Counted from the stretch's first letter, positions 24,223-33,852 are shown. The stretch: 64,000 bases of DNA from Nonomuraea montanisoli (GCF_013363975.1 NZ_JABWGN010000023.1:59154-123153), one strand, 5' to 3'. Made by a program: numbers and translations. Notes: generated from the sequence alone by a model not told the origin.

Positions 24223-25730
24223 CGGGTTCCGTCTCCCGAGGCCCGGCGCGGCGCGGACGGTGGGCCGGGCTGGCCGTGCTGTCCGCCGGCGTGCTGGTCG
24301 TGGTCATGGACATGACCGTGCTGAACGTCGCCCTGCCCGCCATCACCCAGGACCTGCGGCCGGACGCGGTCCACGTGCTGTGGATGGTGGACGTCTACGC
24401 GCTCGTGCTGGCGGGGCTGCTCGTCACGCTCGGCGCCCTGGGCGACCGGTGGGGGCGCAGGCGGCTGCTGCTGACCGGGTTCGCCGTGTTCGGGACGGCC
24501 TCGGCCGCCGTGCTCGCCGCGGGCGGCCCGGAGGCGGTGATCGCGGTGCGCGCGCTGCTGGGCGTGGGCGGCGCGATGATCATGCCGTCCACGCTGTCCA
24601 TGATCCGCCACCTGTTCCCCGACCCGCGCGAGCGCGCGACGGCGCTCGGCGTCTGGACGGCCATGGCCGCCGTGGGCGGGGCGTTCGGCCCGGTGCTGGG
24701 CGGACTGCTGCTGGAGCTGCTGAGCTGGCGGGCGGCGTTCCTGGTCAACGTGCCGGTGATGGCCGTGGCGGTCGTCGCGGGGCTGTTCCTGCTGCCCGAG
24801 TCGCGGGACCCGGCGCCCGGCCGCTGGGACGTGCCCGGCGCCGTCCTGTCGATCGCCGGCATGGTGGCGCTCGTCTACGCCGTCAAGCACGCCGGCGCGG
24901 GCGGCGGCGCGCTCGACGGGGTGACGCTGTCCGCGGGGGCGTTCGCCGTGGCGGCCCTGGGCTGGTTCGTGGCGCGCTGCCTGCGCCGCCCGGATCCGCT
25001 GCTGGAGATCCGGCTGTTCCGGAGCGGGGCGTTCTCGGCGGGGGTGGTGGCGGCGCTGGCGACCTCGGTCGCGATGACGGGCACGCTGCTGCTGCTCGCC
25101 CAGTGGTTGCAGCTCGTGCGGGAGTACTCACCGCTGGAGTCGGGGGTGCGGCTGTTACCCGCGGCCCTGGCGGCGCTGGTCGCCGCGCCGCTGGCGCCGC
25201 GGCTGGCGGCCCGGGTGGGGGCGCGGGCGGTGCTGGCCGGCGGGCTGGCGGTGTCCGGCACGGGGTTCCTGGTGGTGTACGGGGCGCCGGAGCCGCTCGG
25301 TTATCCCGCGGTCGCGGCGGCGCTGGCGCTGATCGGCTTCGGCCAGGGCGCGCTGGCCATCGCGTCGGCGGTCGTCATGGCCGGGTCTCCGCCGGAGAAG
25401 TCGGGCGGCGCGGCGGCCATCGAGGAGACGTCGTACGAGGTGGGCGGGGTGCTCGGGGTGGCCGTGCTGGGCAGCGTCGCGGCCGCGGTCTACCGCGGCG
25501 AGCTGCCACGCCAGGCGGGCGCGGCGGCACGGGAGTCGCTGGGCGGGGCGCTCGACGTGGCCACGGAGCTCGGCGCCGCGGGCGCGCGGCTGGCCGGGCA
25601 GGCCACGGCCGCGTTCACCGCCTCGCTGGCGGTGACCTGCACGGCCGGGGCGCTGCTGATGCTGGTCGCGGCCGTGGCCGCCTGGCTGCTCACCCCGGCC
25701 GGCCTCGACCTGTCCGGGCGGCGGCACTGA
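24219..25730 (+). CDS. MFS multidrug efflux transporter, DHA2 family (14 TMS)
   Basis: 503 residues; the start overlaps the tetR stop (ATGA) and GGAGG is upstream. Around 14 hydrophobic helices are visible. Family motifs include MDMTVLNVALPAI in TM1, GDRWGRRRLL after TM2 and the antiporter-type GPVLGGLLLE in TM5. Such proteins export cationic dyes, disinfectants or antibiotics using the proton gradient across the plasma membrane. Regulation by the co-transcribed TetR is inferred. Confidence 0.95.
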   Translation: MTGSVSRGPARRGRWAGLAVLSAGVLVVVMDMTVLNVALPAITQDLRPDAVHVLWMVDVYALVLAGLLVTLGALGDRWGRRRLLLTGFAVFGTASAAVLAAGGPEAVIAVRALLGVGGAMIMPSTLSMIRHLFPDPRERATALGVWTAMAAVGGAFGPVLGGLLLELLSWRAAFLVNVPVMAVAVVAGLFLLPESRDPAPGRWDVPGAVLSIAGMVALVYAVKHAGAGGGALDGVTLSAGAFAVAALGWFVARCLRRPDPLLEIRLFRSGAFSAGVVAALATSVAMTGTLLLLAQWLQLVREYSPLESGVRLLPAALAALVAAPLAPRLAARVGARAVLAGGLAVSGTGFLVVYGAPEPLGYPAVAAALALIGFGQGALAIASAVVMAGSPPEKSGGAAAIEETSYEVGGVLGVAVLGSVAAAVYRGELPRQAGAAARESLGGALDVATELGAAGARLAGQATAAFTASLAVTCTAGALLMLVAAVAAWLLTPAGLDLSGRRH

Positions 25731-25805
25731 CGCGCCGCCGCGCGAAGCCCCGGATTTACGGGGGTCCGTGGGGAGCATTTAGGGAGCGGGCGAAATACTG
25801 GCCCG

Positions 25806-26735
25806 ATGAGAGTGATAGGCCAGACGGATCTGTCCGTCTTCCCCGTGGCGCTCGGCACCAACGTCTTCGGCTGGACCGCCGGCAAGCAGGACGCGTTCGC
25901 GGTCCTGGACGCGTACGTCGAGGGCGGCGGCAACTTCATCGACACCGCCGACGTCTATCCGCACTGGGCCACCGGGGAGCCGACCTCCGAGCTCATCATC
26001 GGCGAGTGGCTGCAGGAGCGCGGCAACCGTGAGTCGATCGTGCTGGCCACCAAGGTCGGCATGCTGGAGGGGGTGCGCGGCCTGGCCCCGGACACCATCC
26101 GCACCGCGGTCGAGGGGTCGCTGCGGCGGCTGCGCACCGACTACATCGACCTCTACTGGGCGCACGTGGACGACCGGGACACGCCGCTCGCCGACACGCT
26201 CGGCGCGTTGGACGCGCTGGTGCGCGAGGGCAAGGTCCGGCACATCGGCGCCTCCAACTACGAGGCCGACCGGCTGGCCGAGGCGCTGAAGGTCTCCGAC
26301 GACGCGGGCCTGGCCCGCTACGTGGCGCTCCAGCAGCACTACAACCTGGTCGAACGCGGCTACGAGGGCGAGCTGCGGGACGTGGTGGCCCGCGAGGGGC
26401 TGTCCAGCACGCCGTGGTCGTCGCTCGCGCGCGGCTTCCTGACCGGCAAGTACCGCCCCGGGGTCACGATCGACAGCCCCAGGGCCGAGCGGGCGCGCGA
26501 GTATCTGGACACCGAGCACGGCCCGCGCACGGTCGAGGCGCTGGTGCGGGTGGCCTCGGCGCGCGGGGTGGAGCCCGCTTCGGTGGCGCTGGCCTGGCTG
26601 GCCGCGCAGCCCACGGTCACGGCGCCGATCGCCAGCGCCCGCGACGTCGGGCAGCTCCGGCCGTTGCTGGAGGCCGCCGCCCTCAAGCTCGACGCCGACG
26701 AGCTGCGCGTGCTCGACGAGGCCTCCCGCCCCTGA
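25806..26735 (+). CDS. Aldo/keto reductase
   Basis: 309 residues. The catalytic residues are visible: Asp in FIDTADVY, Tyr in DVYPHW, Lys in LATKVG and His in YWAHVDDRD. The C-terminal APIASARDVGQL is the NADP-binding loop. It is related to, but clearly different from, the reductase at 5279. No strong ribosome site precedes the ATG, so a leaderless message is possible. Its stop codon sits inside a 20-bp duplication. It ends about 200 bp before the diterpenoid P450; a role in that pathway is possible but unsupported. Confidence 0.92.
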   Translation: MRVIGQTDLSVFPVALGTNVFGWTAGKQDAFAVLDAYVEGGGNFIDTADVYPHWATGEPTSELIIGEWLQERGNRESIVLATKVGMLEGVRGLAPDTIRTAVEGSLRRLRTDYIDLYWAHVDDRDTPLADTLGALDALVREGKVRHIGASNYEADRLAEALKVSDDAGLARYVALQQHYNLVERGYEGELRDVVAREGLSSTPWSSLARGFLTGKYRPGVTIDSPRAERAREYLDTEHGPRTVEALVRVASARGVEPASVALAWLAAQPTVTAPIASARDVGQLRPLLEAAALKLDADELRVLDEASRP

Positions 26736-26766
26736 CGGGCCCATCACGCCCCTGACGAGCCCATCA
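26727..26766. repeat. 20-bp tandem duplication over the aldo/keto reductase stop codon
   Basis: CGCCCCTGACGGGCCCATCA (26727-26746) is followed directly by a copy with one mismatch. The first copy holds the TGA stop. Confidence 0.88.
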
Positions 26767-26834
26767 CGGACATCCGAAATCCACGGACCGTTATCTTGCC
26801 TTGATCAGCGACAATGATCATGTGATACTTGACG

Positions 26835-26853
26835 GACTTTAGTGACCAAAGTC
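26835..26853. promoter_or_regulatory. Inverted repeat upstream of the diterpenoid P450
   Basis: GACTTT (26835-26840) and AAAGTC (26848-26853) form a 6-bp inverted repeat in a strikingly A+T-rich stretch (26800-26860). The stretch also has two TGATCA boxes 13 bp apart. A promoter/operator for the P450-cyclase operon is likely here. Confidence 0.45.
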
Positions 26854-26931
26854 AAAAAAAGCGTGCTTCCTGGGCGCCTGTTGCTTGAGAGCCGAGAACC
26901 GCGTACACGGACAGAGGCAGGGAACATCGAC

Positions 26932-28413
26932 ATGCCGCTTGTCACGGACCCCGCCATGTCCGAGCCCCGAGTCCTCCCCTTCTACCGTGCCGTGCCGCGG
27001 CTCATGAAGGACCCCGTCACCGAGCTGGCCCGGATGGGGACGGACGCCGGTGGCCGGATCGTCCGGCTCGACATCGGCCCGTTCCGGCCGTACCTGGTGT
27101 CCCATCCGGACCACGTCCGGCAGGTGCTGCAGACGCAGTGGTCGAACTTCGCGCGTGAGGGCATGTTCTGGCGGCCGCTGCGCCGGGTCACCGGGCGCAG
27201 CATCCTCGGCGACGGCGAGGGATGGGCGTCCAGCAGGCGGATCCTCCAGCCGCTGTTCACCGCCCGCCGGATCGCCTCGCTCGCCGAGGACATGGCCGAG
27301 GTGGTCGCGGAGCACGTCGGCGAGCTGGAGCGGGAGGCGCGCACCGGCCGGCTCGTCGACGCCGCCCACCTGATGACCACGATCACCAACCGGACCGTCA
27401 TCACGGTGCTGTTCGGCGGGCGCATCTCGCGGGAGGTGGGCGAACGCCTGCTGCCGGAGTTCGCCACCTGCGCGACCTCCATCGGGTTCCGCCTGCTGTT
27501 CCCGTTCGTGCCGTACTCGATGCGCGTGCCCGGGGACCGCGCGTTCCTGGCCGCCGCGCAGCGGATCGACGACATCGTGTACCCGCTGATCGAGGAGGCC
27601 CGTGCGGAGCGGGACGACGGCGGCGGGCGGCCGGACGAGCTGGTCTCGGCGCTGGTCCGGGCGCGGATCCGCGAGGACGGCGCGGCCGACCTGCGGCAGG
27701 TGCGCGACGACCTGGTCAGCATCTACGGCGCCGCCTCGGAGACCACGGCCATGGCGCTGACCTGGCTGTGGACGCTGCTGCACGACCACCCCGAGGTGAA
27801 CGCGCGGCTGCGCGACGAGATCGAGTGGGTCGTGGGCGACGGCCCGGTGCGGCCGTCCCACGTCCAGGAGCTGCCGTACCTGCGGATGGTGCTCCAGGAG
27901 CTGCTGCGCGTCCACCCGCCGGGCTGGATCATCCCGCGGCAGGTCGTGGCCGACACGGAGATCGGCGGCGTCGCGGTCAAGGCGGGCTCGCAGGTGCTGG
28001 TCAGCCCGTACACGACCCACCGGCTGGAGGAGTTCTGGGAACGGCCGCTGGAGTTCGACCCGGAGCGCTGGGCGCCCGAGCGTGAGCAGCGGCGGCACCG
28101 CCATGCCTATGTCCCGTTCGGCGCGGGCCCGCACGTGTGCCTGGGGCAGCACCTGTTCCACCTCCAGGCGGCGCTCGTGGTGGCCGGGCTGCTCGCCAGG
28201 TACCGGCCGGTGCTGACGAACCCGCAGCGCTTCACGCTCGTGCCCGGCGCGTCCGTACGGCCGAAGGAGGCGTTACTCCTGAGGTTGCTGCCGTCCGGAT
28301 CGGACGAGGAGCTCCAGCCCGGCGCCTCGCGGACACCCGTGGCGGCGCCCGCCATCGGCGTGGGGGGCGCGCACGACTGGATGTGGCCGATGGGGGCGGG
28401 TGGCGGCGCGTGA
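26932..28413 (+). CDS. Cytochrome P450 of a diterpenoid locus
   Basis: 493 residues from the ATG at 26932 (AGGGAA upstream); an in-frame ATG at 26842 would add 30 atypical residues. The heme loop FGAGPHVCLGQ carries the axial cysteine (C403). The K-helix ExxR is E323-LL-R326, PERW follows, and the I-helix reads GAASETT (about 266-272). The length and architecture match self-standing class I actinobacterial P450s, which need separate ferredoxin and reductase; neither is nearby. Its stop overlaps the next start (GTGA), so it is co-transcribed with the class II cyclase and probably oxidises the diterpene made by the two cyclases. Confidence 0.95.
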   Translation: MPLVTDPAMSEPRVLPFYRAVPRLMKDPVTELARMGTDAGGRIVRLDIGPFRPYLVSHPDHVRQVLQTQWSNFAREGMFWRPLRRVTGRSILGDGEGWASSRRILQPLFTARRIASLAEDMAEVVAEHVGELEREARTGRLVDAAHLMTTITNRTVITVLFGGRISREVGERLLPEFATCATSIGFRLLFPFVPYSMRVPGDRAFLAAAQRIDDIVYPLIEEARAERDDGGGRPDELVSALVRARIREDGAADLRQVRDDLVSIYGAASETTAMALTWLWTLLHDHPEVNARLRDEIEWVVGDGPVRPSHVQELPYLRMVLQELLRVHPPGWIIPRQVVADTEIGGVAVKAGSQVLVSPYTTHRLEEFWERPLEFDPERWAPEREQRRHRHAYVPFGAGPHVCLGQHLFHLQAALVVAGLLARYRPVLTNPQRFTLVPGASVRPKEALLLRLLPSGSDEELQPGASRTPVAAPAIGVGGAHDWMWPMGAGGGA

Positions 28414-30155
28414 GCGTCGGCGAGCTCTCCCCGGACGAGACCGGCGCGCCGACCGAGGCGCCGACCGGCGCGCCCACCGACGGGGCGACGGGCGCGGCGG
28501 AGGACGTCGCCCGGGCGGCGGGCGAGCTGATGGCCGGGATGATGCTGCGGCCGTGGGGGCAGGTCTCGCCCTCGGTCTACGAGACCGGCCGGGTGGTCGC
28601 GCTCGCGCCCTGGCTCACCGGGCACGGGGAGCGGATCGCGTACCTGCTCGGCGCGCGCAACGCGGACGGGTCGTGGGGAGCGCCCGACGGGTACGGGCTC
28701 GTGCCCACGCTGAGCGCCACGGAGGCCCTCCTGTCGCTCCTGCCGGCCGGCGGATCGCGGACGGACACCGGGCCGGGGACCGACCCCACGACCGGTGCCA
28801 CCGCCGGCGCGACCCCCGAGGAGATCACGGAGGCGGCGCGGCAGGGCCTGCGCGCGCTGACCGACCGGCTGAGCCGGCTGCCGGAGGACGGGCCCGGCGG
28901 GCTGCCGGACACGCCGGCCGTCGAGCACATCGTCCCCTCGCTCGTCGCCCTGATCAACGAACGCCTCGCGGGACCGGCCGGGCGGGAGAGCGGGCTGTCC
29001 GCGTACGGGCCGCTGCCGCTGCCCGCCGGGATGGGGCACGACGGGACACTCCGGATCCGGGCGGCGCTGGAGGCGGGCGCGAAGCTCCCGGCGAAGCTGC
29101 CGCACGCGCTGGAGATCGCGGGCCCGTCCGCCGCGGGGACGCGATCCGTGGCGCCCACGGAGATCGGAACCGTGGGCGCCTCCCCCGCGGCCACCGCCGC
29201 CTGGCTCGGCCGGCACGCCCCCCGCCCTGACGCCACCGACGGCGAGCCCGGCGGCGCGGAGCGGCTGCGGCTCGAAGGGGCGGCGCGGGGGCATCTGGAG
29301 GCCGTCGTGCGCCGTCACGGCGGGCCCGTGCCCGTCGGGCTGCCGATCACGGTCTTCGAGCGGGGCTGGGTGCTGAGCTGGCTGCTGCGCGCGGGCGTGC
29401 CGGTCGAGGCGCCGCCGGAGATGGTCGCGGACCTCAGGGCGGCCATCGGCCCCGCCGGCACGCCCGCCGGCTCCGGGCTGCCCGCCGACGCCGACACGAC
29501 GTCCGTCGCCCTGTACGCGCTGGCGCTGCTCGGCGTGCCGTACGAGCCGGCGAGCCTGTGGGTCTTCCACACCGGGACGCACTTCGCCACCTGGCCCGGC
29601 GAGCAGGGCAGCTCGGTCACGGTTAACGCGCACGTCCTCGACGCCTTCGGCGAGTACGCCGCCCGGTGCCCTGAGGCCGCCTCCCGTTACCGGCGGCCCA
29701 TGGGCGAGGTGGCGGCCTGGATCCGCGAGCGGCAGCGGCCGGACGGGAGCTGGAGCGACCGCTGGCACGCCTCCCCCTACTACGCGACGGCCGGCTGCGC
29801 GCTGGCGCTGGACGAGCACGGCGGCGAGGCGTCGGCCGGGGCGGTGCGGGCGGCCGTCGAGTGGGTGCTGGCGACGCAGCGTCCGGACGGCTCCTGGGGC
29901 CGCTGGGAGGGCACGGCCGAGGAGACCGCGTACGGCCTGCAGGTGCTGCTCATGACGCGGTGGCGGGACGACCCGCGGTGCGCGCGGGCGGCGGCGCTGG
30001 GCCACGCGTACCTGGTGGGGCGCGCGGGCGCGAGCCATCCGCCGCTCTGGCACGACAAGGACCTCTACACGCCGGTGGCGGTGGTCCGCGCGGCGGTGCT
30101 CGCGGCGGCCCACCTGGCCAGGACGCGGTTGCCGCCGTCCGGCGAGACCTCCTGA
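28410..30155 (+). CDS. Class II diterpene cyclase (prenyl diphosphate, DxDTT motif)
   Basis: 581 residues from a GTG overlapping the P450 stop. The beta/gamma barrel shows QW-like repeats (ADGSWG, PDGSWSDRW, PDGSWGRWEG) and the acid motif D360-A-D362-T-T, the DxDTT form of the class II DxDD motif that protonates the terminal double bond. Enzymes of this type cyclise geranylgeranyl diphosphate to a bicyclic diphosphate such as copalyl or halimadienyl diphosphate. No class I DDxxD is present, so a separate class I enzyme is needed; one lies tail to tail 57 bp away. Bacterial relatives are usually about 500-530 residues; the extra length is mainly Thr/Ala/Gly-rich linkers near the N-terminus. 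The exact skeleton cannot be read from sequence. Confidence 0.93.
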   Translation: MSVGELSPDETGAPTEAPTGAPTDGATGAAEDVARAAGELMAGMMLRPWGQVSPSVYETGRVVALAPWLTGHGERIAYLLGARNADGSWGAPDGYGLVPTLSATEALLSLLPAGGSRTDTGPGTDPTTGATAGATPEEITEAARQGLRALTDRLSRLPEDGPGGLPDTPAVEHIVPSLVALINERLAGPAGRESGLSAYGPLPLPAGMGHDGTLRIRAALEAGAKLPAKLPHALEIAGPSAAGTRSVAPTEIGTVGASPAATAAWLGRHAPRPDATDGEPGGAERLRLEGAARGHLEAVVRRHGGPVPVGLPITVFERGWVLSWLLRAGVPVEAPPEMVADLRAAIGPAGTPAGSGLPADADTTSVALYALALLGVPYEPASLWVFHTGTHFATWPGEQGSSVTVNAHVLDAFGEYAARCPEAASRYRRPMGEVAAWIRERQRPDGSWSDRWHASPYYATAGCALALDEHGGEASAGAVRAAVEWVLATQRPDGSWGRWEGTAEETAYGLQVLLMTRWRDDPRCARAAALGHAYLVGRAGASHPPLWHDKDLYTPVAVVRAAVLAAAHLARTRLPPSGETS

Positions 30156-30212
30156 ACGCCGCCCTGAACGCCGGGCTGAACGCCGCCCGATCGCCGCGCT
30201 GAACGCCGGCGG
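30152..30212. repeat. 12-bp repeats between convergent diterpene cyclase genes
   Basis: CTGAACGCCGCC-type units occur at 30152, 30164, 30176 and about 30199. The first contains the TGA stop of the class II cyclase. They fill the gap between the two convergent stops. Confidence 0.75.
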
Positions 30213-31247
30213 TCAGGCGACGCGGTGCGCGGCGTTGTCGGCCGTCAGCTCGCCCACCGTGTACGCGTGCGTGTCGCGGGCCAGGTACCAGCGCCCGTTG
30301 AAGGCGACGCTGCGGCGCTGGCCGTCGGCGATGCCCGCCAGCTCCTCCGGCAGCTCCGCCAGCGCGGCGTGGAAGGCGGCCTCCAGCTCGCCGACGTGGG
30401 CGGCCACTCGTGCCACGGCCTCCTCGGCCGTGGCGCCGTCCCGCTGGAGGATGGCGATGGAGTTGGGCTTGCCCTCGGCCTTCTCGCGTTCGAACGTCCT
30501 GATGTCGTTGGCCAGCCGCACGCAGGACGCGCCGAGGAGCGTGGCCCGTTCGACGGTCCCCCACGGGACGGGACGCGGGCCGCACAGGGCGACGGCGGCG
30601 GCCCACCAGGTGGGGTAGAGGATGGTGATCCTGCCGTTGGCCAGGTAGTCGTCGTACGCGGGCCACGGCTCGGTCCCGGACGACCAGGCGCGCTCGCGGG
30701 CCATGGCGGCCCCGGCGAGCCTCAGCTGGTCGGCGAGCACCTCGGTGTGGCCCCCGGCGCGGGCGTGGAAGCGGGCGGCCCAGCCCCGCCAGGCGCCCAG
30801 CACCTCCCCCACCGTCCCCGCGCCGCCGCCAGGGCCGTCGGAAGGGTCACCGGAGGGGCCGGCGAGTGCCGCCGGGAGGAGGGAGAAGAACGTTTCGAAG
30901 CCGGTGGACAGGCCGTCCGCGACCCCGTCGGCGAGGTCGTCCACCGCGAACAGGACGGCCGTCAGCGCCCCCAGCTCCGCGATCGTGCCGCGCGGCCCGT
31001 CAGGGAACGTCGCCGCCGCCGACAGGCAGCTGAACGCGAGCCGGCTGGCCGAGCTCTCCCCGTCCGCGTACAGCGCGGGGTACGCGCGCAGCGGCCCGGC
31101 GGCCTCCGGCACGGCGTCGAGGGCGGCACGCAGGACGCGCGCCCGGCTGTCCTCCGGCACGCCCGCGAGCCGGCCGGCGCCCTTCAGCAGCTTGTCCGCC
31201 AGCTCGTTGCGAATGCCGAAGTACGCCTGAGGGTCCGTGCCGGTCAC
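30213..31247 (-). CDS. Class I terpene synthase, likely partner of the class II diterpene cyclase
   Basis: 344 residues from the GTG at 31247; a TTG at 31277 is a possible longer start. Both metal-binding motifs of class I terpene synthases are intact: DDLAD at D103-D107 (DDxxD) and NDIRTFERE at N247-E255 (NDxxTxxxE). The fold is all-helical and of normal length for a single-domain bacterial enzyme. It should ionise the diphosphate made by the class II enzyme and quench or rearrange the cation to a diterpene or diterpene alcohol. It is convergent with the cyclase gene and divergent from the conservon, so it has its own promoter near 31250-31290. Confidence 0.93.
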   Translation of the reverse strand: MTGTDPQAYFGIRNELADKLLKGAGRLAGVPEDSRARVLRAALDAVPEAAGPLRAYPALYADGESSASRLAFSCLSAAATFPDGPRGTIAELGALTAVLFAVDDLADGVADGLSTGFETFFSLLPAALAGPSGDPSDGPGGGAGTVGEVLGAWRGWAARFHARAGGHTEVLADQLRLAGAAMARERAWSSGTEPWPAYDDYLANGRITILYPTWWAAAVALCGPRPVPWGTVERATLLGASCVRLANDIRTFEREKAEGKPNSIAILQRDGATAEEAVARVAAHVGELEAAFHAALAELPEELAGIADGQRRSVAFNGRWYLARDTHAYTVGELTADNAAHRVA

Positions 31248-31452
31248 GCGCGGCAGCCTAGCTGGGCGTATTGACAATTGACAAAAAGCCCCGACAAGTC
31301 CGGACCCGACAAGAACGGATATGTTGGTTCAAATCACCCCGGTAACTTGAGCCATGATCAGGCCCTTGCTAAGGTCCCGACATTGTCAGCGCTGGTATGC
31401 CACGGCACGTCCTGGTCGTCAGCCATTCGAATGACTTCGCAGGGTAGGTACT
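31248..31452. promoter_or_regulatory. Divergent promoter region between terpene synthase and conservon
   Basis: This 205-bp gap has two overlapping TTGACA boxes (31271 and 31279) and a GACAAG direct repeat (31291 and 31307). It must carry promoters in both directions, but I could not pair hexamers with confidence. A 90-residue open frame starting at 31278 overlaps cvnA and looks non-coding. Confidence 0.45.
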
Positions 31453-33852
31453 ATGCGCCCCCGCAATTCACGTCTGCGGACCAAGGTCACGGCGTTGCTC
31501 CTTTCCCTGACAGCGCTCTGGGTCTTCGCGGCGTGGGTCACCCTGCGTGACGGCGTCAACCTGCTCTGGGTGTCGCAGATCGACTCCAGCGTGATCGACC
31601 CGAGCGAGCCGCTGCTCGTGGAGCTGCAGCGGGAGCGCCGGATGACGATGATCCGCCTGGGCAACCCCTCCTCCCGCACCCGCCAGGACCTCAAGACCCA
31701 GCGTCAGGCGGCCGACCGCGCGCGGACCGGCTTCACGACCGCCGCGCAGGCGTGGATCGTGGACTGGGCGCTGGACGACGACGGCATCGACCGTCTGAAT
31801 AAAACGTTCAAGCGCCTGGAGGGCCTCGACAGCATCCGGCAGACCGTGGACGCCGGCCAGCTCACCCGCGCCCAGGCCGCCACCACGTACGACGAGATCA
31901 TCGACTCCTTCTACGGCATGTACAGCCTCATCGGCGCCGTCGACGACCAGAGCATCGCCAAGGACGTCCGCACGCTGGCGATGCTCAGCAAGGCCCGCGA
32001 GCTGATCTCCCGCGAGGACGCGCTGCTGGCCGGCGCGATCGCCCAGGGGCGGCTGAACGTCGAGGAGAAGACGAAGTTCACCGAGACGGTGGGCGCCTGG
32101 CACGTCATGACCGAGCAGGCCGCCATCGACCTGCCCGACTCCGAGCGCCCCGGCTACGACGCGCTCATGCTGAGCAACGGCATCGTCCGCCTGCACAACC
32201 TGGAGACCCTGGTCGCCGAGTACGGCGGCGGCCGCGACGGCATCCCGTTCGGCGCCGACCAGTGGGCCTCGGCCACGGAGCGCGCGCTGGCGGAGTTCAA
32301 CACGTTCGTCATCGGCGCGGGCGACCGCGTGGTGGAGCGGGCCACGCCCGTCAGCATCGGCGTCATCATCCGCCTGGTGCTGGCCGGCGGCCTCGGCCTC
32401 ATCGCGGTCATCGCCTCGATCGCCCTGTCGATCTCCACGACCCGCCAGCTCCTCGCCCAGCTCCAGAAGCTGCGCGACGCGGCGCACGAGCTGGCCGACG
32501 AGCGGCTGCCCGGCGTCGTGGACCGCATCGGCCGCGGCGAGAGCGTCAACGTGGACGTCGAGGCGCCGGCCCTGAAGTTCGGCGACGACGAGGTCGGCCA
32601 GGTCGGTCGGGCGTTCAACACCGTGCAGCAGACCGCGCTGCGGGTCGCCGCCGAGCAGGCCGAGCTGCGCCGCAGCATCCGCGACATCCTGCTCAGCCTG
32701 GCCCGCCGCACGCAGGGCCTGGTCCACCGGCAGCTCACCGTCCTGGACGTGATGGAGCGCCGCGAGACCGACCCCGAGGAGCTGAAGGAGCTCTTCCGGC
32801 TGGACCACCTGGCGATCCGCATGCGGCGCAACGCCGAGAACCTCATCGTCCTGTCCGGCTCCTCCCCCGCCCGCACGTGGCGGCGGTCCGTGCCGATGGT
32901 GGACGTGGTCCGCGGCGCCCTGGCCGAGGTCGAGGACTACACCCGCGTCACCATCACCCCGATGGGCGACGTGGTGCTCGTCGGCCGGGCCGTCGGCGAC
33001 GTCATTCACCTGCTCGCCGAGGTGATCGAGAACGCGGTGTCGTTCTCGCCGCCGTACACGACGGTCCAGGTCAGCGGCCAGCTCGTGGCCAACGGGTACG
33101 TGATCGAGGTCGAGGACCGGGGCCTGGGCATGAAGCCCGAGGACCTGGCGTCGGCCAACGAGCGCATCGCCGACCCGCCCGAGTTCCGCATCACCGGCAC
33201 CGCCCGGCTCGGCCTCTACGTGGTCAGCCGGCTGGCCGAGCGCCACGGCATCCAGGTGGTGCTGAAGGCGTCCCCGTACGGCGGCACGACGGTCGTGGTG
33301 CTGCTGCCGCAGGAGCTCGTCCAGGCGGACGACACCCCGAAGCCGCCCGAGGACCTGCCGGCCACGCTGCCGCGCCGGCAGACCGGCCTGGCCACCGCGC
33401 CGCGGCCGGTGAACGGCGAGAACGTCCGCACGCTCAAGGTCGCCTCGAACCGCAGGGCGCTGACGCTGGAGCCGGACGAGCTGACCGACCTCCCCGAACC
33501 GAGGGAGCCGGCCGACCTCGGCCGTCCACGCAGGGTCCCGAACCATCGGAGGCCGGAGATGGAGCAGCCACCACGCGAACCGGAGCGGGCGCCCGAGGCG
33601 CCGGCCACGGACGGGCCGTCCGCGTCGGCGTTCACGCCCGGCGGCCTGCCCCTGCGGGTGCCCCAGGCGAACCTGGCGCCCGCCCTGAAGGAGGAACCAC
33701 CGCCCGTGCGGGCGGTGGAGGAGCACGACGAAGACGAACGCTCCCCGGAGGAGATCCGGGCGATGATGGGATCCCTGCAGTCGGGCACGCGCCTGGGCAG
33801 GTCCGATGCGGCCCGACTCATGGGCGAGCAGCGACCGGGAGGCGACACGTGA
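31453..33852 (+). CDS. cvnA: Conservon sensor kinase CvnA with nitrate/nitrite-sensing (NIT) domain
   Basis: 799 residues. Transmembrane segment 1 (about 11-30) is followed by an extracytoplasmic all-helical NIT domain (about 50-290), TM2 (about 300-325, VIIRLVLAGGLGLIAVIASIA), HAMP, then a kinase region. The kinase has LVHRQLTVLDVME, LFRLDHLAIRMRRNAENLIVLSG, an N-box ELIENA-like AEVIENAVSF and the ATP lid (EDRGLGM, GLYVVSRLA). The C-terminal 150 residues are proline-rich and charged. Conservon CvnA proteins form a membrane complex with CvnB, C and D that resembles a G-protein-coupled receptor system. The stop overlaps cvnB (GTGA). AGGGTAGGT precedes the ATG. Confidence 0.95.
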   Translation: MRPRNSRLRTKVTALLLSLTALWVFAAWVTLRDGVNLLWVSQIDSSVIDPSEPLLVELQRERRMTMIRLGNPSSRTRQDLKTQRQAADRARTGFTTAAQAWIVDWALDDDGIDRLNKTFKRLEGLDSIRQTVDAGQLTRAQAATTYDEIIDSFYGMYSLIGAVDDQSIAKDVRTLAMLSKARELISREDALLAGAIAQGRLNVEEKTKFTETVGAWHVMTEQAAIDLPDSERPGYDALMLSNGIVRLHNLETLVAEYGGGRDGIPFGADQWASATERALAEFNTFVIGAGDRVVERATPVSIGVIIRLVLAGGLGLIAVIASIALSISTTRQLLAQLQKLRDAAHELADERLPGVVDRIGRGESVNVDVEAPALKFGDDEVGQVGRAFNTVQQTALRVAAEQAELRRSIRDILLSLARRTQGLVHRQLTVLDVMERRETDPEELKELFRLDHLAIRMRRNAENLIVLSGSSPARTWRRSVPMVDVVRGALAEVEDYTRVTITPMGDVVLVGRAVGDVIHLLAEVIENAVSFSPPYTTVQVSGQLVANGYVIEVEDRGLGMKPEDLASANERIADPPEFRITGTARLGLYVVSRLAERHGIQVVLKASPYGGTTVVVLLPQELVQADDTPKPPEDLPATLPRRQTGLATAPRPVNGENVRTLKVASNRRALTLEPDELTDLPEPREPADLGRPRRVPNHRRPEMEQPPREPERAPEAPATDGPSASAFTPGGLPLRVPQANLAPALKEEPPPVRAVEEHDEDERSPEEIRAMMGSLQSGTRLGRSDAARLMGEQRPGGDT

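Noticed and set aside
31278..31550. 90-codon plus-strand frame before cvnA
   Set aside because: It overlaps the cvnA start by about 100 bp, has no ribosome site and no recognisable pattern. The region is better read as a divergent promoter.
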